Below are positions 19,892 to 26,560 of a DNA stretch of 26,560 bases, piece by piece. Positions within the stretch are counted from its first letter, which is position 1. Every line of letters starts with the position of its first letter. Position numbers and translations under genes: made by a program. Where the stretch lies: the NCBI GenBank assembly GCA_015039315.1, contig WIDE01000225.1, positions 1-26,560 of the forward strand, given 5' to 3'. The stretch comes from Clavulina sp. PMI_390. Its lineage: Eukaryota; Basidiomycota; Agaricomycetes; Cantharellales; Hydnaceae. A model generated the notes under the pieces. It saw only the letters and a list, made by a program, of their open reading frames with translations, was not told the DNA's origin and searched no databases.

Positions 19892-21863
19892 TTAATGCAA
19901 GCAGACTTGATATAGAACGACATCGACAACCTCGGGAGACGAGCCAGCGGTACATATACCAAGTCTGCCCGAAACTTCGCTCCATGCGAATACGGTGGGA
20001 TCGCCATACCTACGCCACCCTTTCTCTTTCGCAATGCCATTGATATCGACTGCACGTTTTGTTCGTGCATCAAAAATCATCACTGGCTTGTGCACGAGAG
20101 AATCTCCCGCTGGGGAAAGCTCTGTCATCACCAGCGCCGTTCGTTGCGTCCCCGCACCAAGCGATCTCATTGTTTGCGCCTGTAGTACGTCCGGTTCAGA
20201 GGATACCAGACAAAGAATGCGATCGTATCCTTGGATTGCGCGATGTGCCCCCACCTCCACGTTCCTCAATTGGTTGAATCCGTCTAACCATCTTGACCTA
20301 AACTGGCGGAGTTCAGGGAAAACAAGCTCTGGAGGGTAATCTGTCTCCCACCGAGGTGGGATAGTAAAGTTTAGCCTTCGACCGTTCTCCATATTGTCAG
20401 GGAGCGCCGCACTAGCCATCCCTATTGTAGATGACCAGGTAGAGCGGAAGCGCCAAAGCTTCAAGAACCGTTCGCCAGTCTCGCTTAGTTTGGAAAGATG
20501 CTTAGGAATAGTAATCGTGCCTGAAGCATGACCGTAATGACATATAGCACTACTAGTCTCGTGAGGCGGACCTTCTGCTTCACGAAGAGTGTCTAGGGAA
20601 TAACACCTCAGGAGATCGTGGGCCTGAACGAGGAGATAGGTCCCTTCAAGGATCCCAATGTGAATTCGGAACGTTTCACTTAGAATCTAGGCAGATTCAG
20701 CAACTCTGTTTATACGGATCGAGGGACTCACTCACAATCTCGTCATTTGTGATTGAGAAACGGTGTCCGCTTGTAAAGTCTATGACTCTGACCCGAAACC
20801 ATGACATACCCGCCTGTGGAGATCGCTCCACAGTGATGAAGAACTTGCCAGACACCTGAAACCTGTCCAATTGCGTGCGAGGAGTGACAGAAATAGCACC
20901 AAGATAGATGGGAAGCGATTGAACAGGGCTCAAACCATTATCGATACTGGTGTGAAGGGGCAGGAAAAACAGCTCTGTGGCAGAGCTTCTACAGAACTTG
21001 AATTAGCTGGTCATTTATGTGAATGCACAAGATGGATGATCACGAACATGCATTTCCCTGCAAAAAGGACCCCATACTGATTTTGGTAACGAATAGGGTG
21101 GACGACGTGCCATCCATCTTTGCAAGCGGTGCGGTGGTGAGAACCCTTCTCTATGAAGAGGACCGTATAGCAGACGACAGGGAAAGCTCGAAGATCGAAT
21201 ACTCGGAGCTGATCTTCGCGCCAAACGAAGAAGACTTCTCCGCCCGTGGAGAGCCCAATGGTGTGGAGATCCTTTCGAGGTATTCCATATACAGCGCCAA
21301 GTATTGGCTCAATGGTGATAGTTGGCTCGGCCAAAGCCTTCCGTGCGCGAAGGCTATCCCAGTACCGATCTCGGAGAGATACCCTAGGTCGCCACTCGGT
21401 AGTATGAGAATTGGCAGTGAAGGGTATCCTCTCACGGTGAAATATAGTCGAAGGAATGGAGTTCTTGAGTTGTAGAGTCTCTGGGACAAGCAATGGAGTA
21501 GACGCGTCGGGGATCGGAGGGCCTCCGCGTACACCTTGATGAGATAACGCCTGTCTCCATATAGTCTCCTCACTGGTGCAATTACGAAGTGTTCGGCAAG
21601 TCTAGTTGCGAATAGCTCAGCAGATAAAATCAGAACAGTAAGGGCCAGAGATAGTAAGTTAGGCTTACATGACTGAGGGTCACCACATCACCGAGAGGGA
21701 GATAAAGAATTATGTCCAGCAGTATATCATAGGGCAAGGTATGAAATGATATGCAGGTGTTAGAATTCTGCTTGGATACATTGGTGTAATTGGAGGAGAG
21801 GGAAGCGGCAACACCATGACCATAATGTAAGATTGGGCTGACAATCGAACGAATTTGATCCAT
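19892..21863 (-). CDS. F-box protein, paralogue 1
   Basis: Four exons, complement of join(19892..20686, 20736..20988, 21048..21601, 21669..21863), 598 aa, phases 0, 2 and 0 at the junctions. ATG 21863 is a true ATG. The F-box is at about 43-83: LPYDILLDIILYLPLGDVV, then TLSH joined across the first intron to TCRTLRNCTSEETIWRQ. It would bind Skp1 and recruit substrates to an SCF ubiquitin ligase. The rest is beta-rich and propeller-like, without canonical WD or Kelch repeats. Recognisable strands include SLRDRYWDSLRARKALAEPT, GGEVFFVWREDQLRVFDLR, FRVRVIDFTSGHRFSI, EGTYLLVQAHDLLRCYSLDT and PTVFAWSEVSGRLGI. The tandem neighbour at 22525-24558 has the same intron positions and phases. Targets are unknown. 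The downstream gene on this strand is the BBE-like enzyme, 608 nt away, so shared transcription is unlikely. Confidence 0.88.
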
Positions 21864-22524
21864 GCAGAATTATGGGGGTTAAAGCAGCAAAAATTCCTTT
21901 CAGTATGGGTTCTGCCGACAAGTTAGGATTAGGAGCCTCAGGCTTCAGGTACGATGAGAGGGTGAGCTAGCTATGGCGGTGATCGTTCAAGAGAATCCTG
22001 GCCAAGAAAGGGAATCCCTTCAGTGTAAATCACCCTGATGTCTCAGTGTCAGAATGACCTTGGGGAGCAGAGGGGGACGTTGCCCAGTGTGAGTGGGCAG
22101 TGCTTGTGCCGCAGCGTGCGAAAGTGCAAATCCGAGAGTCTTTGAATAGAGTCAAGGCACTCGCTTCAAATCTGTTCCATCAAAACCAATCGCATAGCAT
22201 TATGCCTCAGAGTATGATTCAGAGTCCCCGTGTCTCTTGGCATCACGATAGCTGTGCCACTTTTCACCTCCTAGTCGAACACCGCAATATACGGCCTCCA
22301 CCAACAATTTGCACATGCCCTCCCTCCTATTGCAAAGTCACATCGATACAGGCAATTCTCCGAGTCTCGGAGCATAATGACGCAAGTCCCCCTACCCTCG
22401 AGGTTGAATTGTTGATATGTCCGATGTTCATGCATTCCGTTCTCACGAAACGCCGACCTCGGATGAATAGATCATGCAATGAATCCATTGTGTGCTAAGA
22501 ACTTGAACCGACGCAATGACGCAT
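21864..22524 (-). other. Intergenic spacer between the two tandem F-box genes
   Basis: About 660 nt between the paralogue 1 start and the paralogue 2 stop. It should hold the promoter of paralogue 1. Frames across it lack family similarity. Nothing distinctive seen. Confidence 0.4.
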
Positions 22525-24558
22525 TCAGGGCACGCAGAAACGGTACAGTACGATATTAAGAAGTCCCGTGGATGTGTCCTCCCAGCTGATTGCGAGTCTT
22601 CCCGAGAGCTCATTCCATGCAAATCCTGTTGGACTGTGTCTACCGTATGGCATTTCATCCCCAGTCTCCCTCGCATCTGCGTCTGTGATTCTTGGATCTT
22701 GGATGGAAACTGGCTTATGTACGAGACCACTACCATCACGAGCAAGCTGTGTGAAGCTAAGAAGTCTCTGTTGCGGTTGCACACCTGAGCGACGCAGCCA
22801 TCCGACTTGATTCTTGGATAGCTCCGGGGAAACAAGAGCGAGCAGAGAGTCGTACCCCTGACTAGCGCAGCATACTCGGGTGATAGTATGCCGGAGTTTA
22901 TGGAGCGCGCTACCCCCTCGCCCCCAAAGCTTGTTACGACTCGCCCCACTTTTCTTGCTACGTAGTTCAGGGTAGAGGGCCTCCAGCATATAATCCTCCT
23001 GGAGCGTATAAGAGTGAGTGACAGCCAGCGCACTCCCAGTACCAGGGATCACTGCTTGAGTAAGTGTGACAGGGAACTGCCAGTCGTATCGAAAACGCCA
23101 TAGCATCAACAGTGTTTCATACGCATTGTTCATTCTCGAAAATTGTGATGGAAGTGTGATGGTTCCAGAAGCGTAGCCTTGGTACCCGCTCCCATCTCTA
23201 AATCGTCTTGGATGATTTTGGGTATCGCAAAGAGTATCAAGGGGGTGGCATTCGAGCCATCCATCGGCTTGGACAAGAAGATAGTTTTCATCAACTATCT
23301 CAATCTGGATATCATGGGATTCAATAGGGATCTGAAAGATGTCAGCAAATACGATAACGCTCGGTTATATAAATGACTAACAAGTTTATTCAACAAAGAG
23401 TATCTTTTCCCTGTGGTGAAGTCCAGGATGGTTACCCGAAATGTTGCTGATGCGCTCAAGTCTGGATAACGTTCCAAAGTGATAAGAAATTTGCCAACCG
23501 CTTTGAAAGCAGTCATCTGTGCGCCCACAGTAACAGGCGAGAGGTTCCCGAGACGGATAGGCAGTATGAAGGAAGAGTCTGGTGGCCAGTCAACGCCATG
23601 ATTATCCTGTGTTAAAAACGGCTGGAAATAGAGTTCGACAGGGCATGAAGAGCTAGTTGCATATATGAATATAAGCGCACTATCCCAGGGGAACAAGTGA
23701 ACTCACTGGCAAGATGCTGCGAAGAGGACGCCTTCTTCACCCTGATAACGAACAAGATGTACGATGTGCCATCGCCTTCCCCACAAGTCAGGTTTATGTG
23801 TTTCCGCAAAGTGAACAGTATACCGTATCAAGGGCGAAGAGCGAAGATCAAACAGCTGCAATCGATCCGCATGCCAGACAAAAAAAAATTGTCCACCAGC
23901 AGTGAAGTCCATCGCATGGAAATTTGATGGTGGGTCGTTCTTGATAGCGTGTAGGACTGGCTCAATCGTGACTGTAGGTTGTTGGATTACCGAACGAGCA
24001 CGGACGGTGTCCCAATATTGATCGCGAAGCGAGAGACTGGGCTGCCATTGGGGAGATTCGGTGATGACTGTAACCGTAGTTCGTTCACCGAAGTGGAGAG
24101 GAGTGGATGAGCTACCTGATTGGTCGTGGAGGAGGTCGGGGGAGAATGAGGGTGGGGGGTATGGACTAGGAAGAGGCGGCCCTGGCACTGGACGAGTGAG
24201 CAAGCGCCGCCAGACAGTGTCTGCGCCGGCATAGATACGAAATTTTCGACATGCCTAATCAAAGATGATGAGATCAGCACACGCGAAGCGTCAGAGATAA
24301 GGGTGCGGTGGAACTCACATGACTCAACGCAACAACCTCGGCCGGACAGAGGAAGCACATAATATCGGTGATTATGTCCTCTGGTAATAGAGCGAGAGAG
24401 ATACGAGGAGAAAAGGACTTGGCAAAATCTGCATAAAATGGCATTTTCTCGTGTGGCTGCTCAATTTGACCAGGTATCGGCGCTTTTCCCATTGATGACG
24501 GAGTGGGAAGTTGTCGATTCGGACGGAGTACACCAGTGAGAGATCGGAGACGGCGCAT
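22525..24558 (-). CDS. F-box protein, paralogue 2
   Basis: Four exons, complement of join(22525..23331, 23382..23652, 23707..24254, 24319..24558), 621 aa, with the same intron phases as paralogue 1. ATG 24558 is the first in-frame ATG; a second at residue 23 (MGKAPIPG) is possible. The F-box is at about 57-98: LLPEDIITDIMCFLCPAEVV, then ALSH joined to ACRKFRIYAGADTVWRR. After a Pro/Ser-rich linker the C-terminal region parallels paralogue 1: SLRDQYWDTVRARSVIQQPT, GGQFFFVWHADRLQLFDLR, FRVTILDFTTGKRYSLLN, DENYLLVQADGWLECHPLDT and PTGFAWNELSGRLAISWE. It is probably the substrate receptor of an SCF ubiquitin ligase; the target is unknown. The pair looks like an old tandem duplication, since surface segments and linker lengths differ while the exon frame is kept. 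Confidence 0.88.
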
Positions 24559-26455
24559 AAGCTCCCATAGAATGATGAGGGGGTGGGGACCTTGGGCCAA
24601 GAGACGCCTTCCCCAAAGTCGCTGGTTGGGGTTGAGAACTCCCGAATTTCCTCCTCAAGTCCGCAGGCAGCCCAGACTACCAGCAATGCGAAGAAGCTCG
24701 ATAAGGATAAATGGAGAAAACTTCACAAGAAAAAACCAAAATTGATATTGCTGTGTAGGTTATTGAACGTTGGCGTGTGAAAATGTCAATCAACTATCAA
24801 CTCCGCAGCTCACAGCTCTTTCCTCTCGGCCACTCGATCTGATCGATAGGGTACTCCTTGCTCGCGAACGGGAAGGGCTCTTCGATGGAACGACTGGGAT
24901 AGTTGCGCTCCGGCGGAGGCCAACAAACAGCCCAAAGACGGCGAGGAGCTCCTGTAAACCTTATAGGTGAGAGTACTTGTGACGCGAACCATTATACCCG
25001 CAGTGGCTGACCGATCAGGGATTATCACCGCCGGTATGGACCATGCTCTATCCTCTCCAGATCTAAAAGCGCAGTCCATCAAAGGCATATGAATGCTCTC
25101 AGCACTACTCTTATGTCCGACCCAACGGCATTCTGAGTCCGACTTTATGGCCCATAGCAGATGGAAAAGATGACTGCTCAAAGAGCTCTTTGACCCACAG
25201 ACTAATCACTCTTGCATCTGCCCACTCATCAATCAGGAGACGTTCGACGCGGCGCAGACAGCAAGACGACTATCATACCCCTAAAATTTCGTTCATCCTC
25301 ACATCGTTTCTCCATAGTAGTCTCGATTGAATAATACTCTACCCATCTGCACGTCGGCTTATCTCTTCTCGACACAATTGCGTTTGCAAGTAGCAAGAAC
25401 CTCAATGGGGCGCGATAAGCCGCCGGAGCATATACGAATTGGATCATCGGAGCTGTGAGGCTCTGGAAGCTCGTCCCCTCATAAAAATCTACATTTGGCC
25501 CATTTGGATAAAAGCACCCGACTAAAGGCTTGGCACCTAGTTAATCCAACATTTTTCCAGCGACGCACGAGGTAAAGATTTCGGGCTTCGAGAGGGCGCC
25601 GAATGAACATCCACGCGTATTTACCTCCGTTTCGGAATGAGTGCGCTTCATTGTCGGTCCAAGGCGAGTTTTCTAACAGCGCCCCGACATTGCACCGTCA
25701 TCATCAGTTCTATATTGCTCACGAGATGTGTTCCTGGTCTTTTAGTTGATGCTCTGCATCGAGGGATATTCCCCTTCGAAGTGATGATTGGCTAAGTAAC
25801 TGGATACCAACTACCAATAAGGTCTCGTGCTTCTCCTTACGTACATTGTATCAACCATCGTCACGATGCCTTTTCCCCGAGCAGATTGATTTGCATCGGA
25901 GAAAACATATCAAAACCTCGAGCTAACGGGTTTGGATTGGTCGGATTCTTTCACTTAAGTCTCGTGACATACTCATCATATCTCCCCAAAAAGACGCCTT
26001 TTGGAGAATTCGCTGGAGACCAGCTGTTTGAGGCCAATGCGGAGACGATGTGGGGATCTCCATGGGGGATCGGCGTGACAGCTGCCACCTGGCAGTTTGG
26101 ATTATCATAATATCAACGATTTTGCTGATTTCACAAAATTGAGCCACAGGTCCCACGATACCAGATGAAAAGATCCGAGCGCCTCTGGTTGACAGGTACC
26201 CAATATCTCTCAGCTAGCCTTGGCGTGGAACCACGTCGGAGCGCATGTTACTACCAAGTAAATCCACCGAGAAAGCAGCACTTGCGCTGCTGGCAATGCC
26301 AAAAATTTCTCCATTTCGCCGTCATCGAGGTATAAAAGATAGCGATAATCCAGCGTTCCAAAACCCATCAACAACGGTCTCACTGCTTCGGTAGGCAGCT
26401 TCAAGCCTTCCTCAGTCAGAGAGTTCGCTAACCATCAACCGCATCTTAGCTCGTC
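24559..26455. other. Long intergenic region between F-box paralogue 2 and the GH7 gene
   Basis: About 1.9 kb with no gene I can support. It should carry divergent promoters for the minus-strand F-box gene and the plus-strand cellobiohydrolase. Short frames exist: one of 72 codons on the minus strand starting at ATG 25447, and one of 123 codons with no ATG at 24810-25181. They show no family motif or splice partner. A GTGGGG motif at 26050-26055 fits the CreA/Mig1 consensus for carbon repression, a plausible but unproven element for a cellulase promoter. Confidence 0.45.
26331..26338 (+). promoter_or_regulatory. TATA box of the GH7 gene
   Basis: TATAAAAG occurs 125 nt upstream of the GH7 ATG. 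Transcription would start about 30-60 nt downstream, leaving a short 5' UTR. A strong TATA box is typical of highly expressed fungal cellulase genes. Confidence 0.7.
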
Positions 26456-26560
26456 ATGTTCCAGGCTGCCGCTCTCCTCTCTCTTGCCATCGCTGGTGTC
26501 CGCTCGCAGGGCATCGGTACCAACCAAGCTGAAGTTCACCCTGCCCTGACTTGGCAGACG
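26456..26560 (+). CDS. Cellobiohydrolase, glycoside hydrolase family 7 (N-terminus only)
   Basis: The first 35 codons run from ATG 26456 to the window edge. A secretion signal of about 17 residues (AAALLSLAIAGVRS) is followed by QGIGTNQAEVHPALTWQT. This is the mature N-terminus typical of fungal GH7 exoglucanases, which begins with a glutamine (usually cyclised) and the G-T-x-x-A-E-x-H-P-x-L-T-W-Q motif. These secreted enzymes release cellobiose from cellulose chain ends. The catalytic residues and any cellulose-binding module lie beyond the window, so activity cannot be judged, and a GH7 endoglucanase is less likely but not excluded. A TATA box at 26331 supports this start. The gene stands apart from its neighbours and is transcribed away from the F-box pair. 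Confidence 0.9.
   Translation, partial: MFQAAALLSLAIAGVRSQGIGTNQAEVHPALTWQT

Noticed and set aside
24810..25181. Minus-strand open frame of 123 codons
   Set aside because: It has no ATG, no convincing splice partner and no recognisable motif.
25229..25447. Minus-strand 72-codon frame with a true ATG
   Set aside because: It is short, has no recognisable motif and no supporting splice or promoter context, so it is likely chance.
25790..26218. GGCTAA at 25790-25795 and GGCTAG (reverse strand, 26213-26218) as XlnR-type sites
   Set aside because: They match the GGCTAR consensus, but XlnR is an ascomycete regulator and six-base matches are common by chance.

Overview
The window looks like nuclear DNA of a filamentous basidiomycete (Agaricomycetes). 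Genes are densely packed and split by many GT-AG introns, mostly 44-75 nt. Family content also fits: a GH7 cellobiohydrolase, a secreted berberine-bridge-like flavoenzyme, F-box proteins and an expanded family of C-terminal MYND-finger proteins. A Ceratobasidiaceae/Rhizoctonia-like source is possible from this gene mix, but that is only an inference. No tRNA, rRNA, CRISPR array or recognisable transposase gene was seen. All exon models were built by eye from splice signals, reading phase and paralogue comparison.

Left part (1-9.7 kb): the 3' end of a probable F-box-family gene (1-897, +); MYND paralogue A (1131-2908, -); a very long NAD kinase gene (3250-7092, -); and a gene for a fungal protein that distantly resembles queuosine-salvage proteins (7709 to about 9739, -). 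A nested palindrome (9613-9672) lies inside the unresolved first exon/intron of that last gene.

Middle (9.7-16.5 kb): a divergent intergenic region with four TGACGT motifs, then a gene for a disordered Ser/Arg-rich protein (10602-11783, +). MYND paralogues B (12502-14278, +) and C (14739-16534, +) follow in tandem. A, B and C share intron positions and nearly identical exon lengths (288, 290, about 600-626, 304-316 and 43-49 nt). Paralogue C lacks exactly one nucleotide in exon 3, yet retaining its third intron would restore the frame.

Right part (16.7-26.6 kb): a 15-exon secreted FAD-linked oxidoreductase (16758-19283, -); an intergenic stretch with a perfect GTCACGTGAC palindrome and two adjacent hairpins; two tandem F-box genes with matching exon phases (19892-21863 and 22525-24558, both -); about 1.9 kb of apparently non-coding DNA; and the first 35 codons of a GH7 cellobiohydrolase (26456 to the window end, +).

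Functionally this is a mixed neighbourhood. Housekeeping genes (NAD kinase, the queuosine-salvage-like gene) sit among lineage-expanded families (MYND, F-box) and secreted plant-biomass enzymes. Nothing indicates a single co-regulated pathway. The strongest unusual signals are the MYND family architecture with the frameshifted copy, the BBE-like enzyme without the cysteinyl flavin anchor, and the palindromes.
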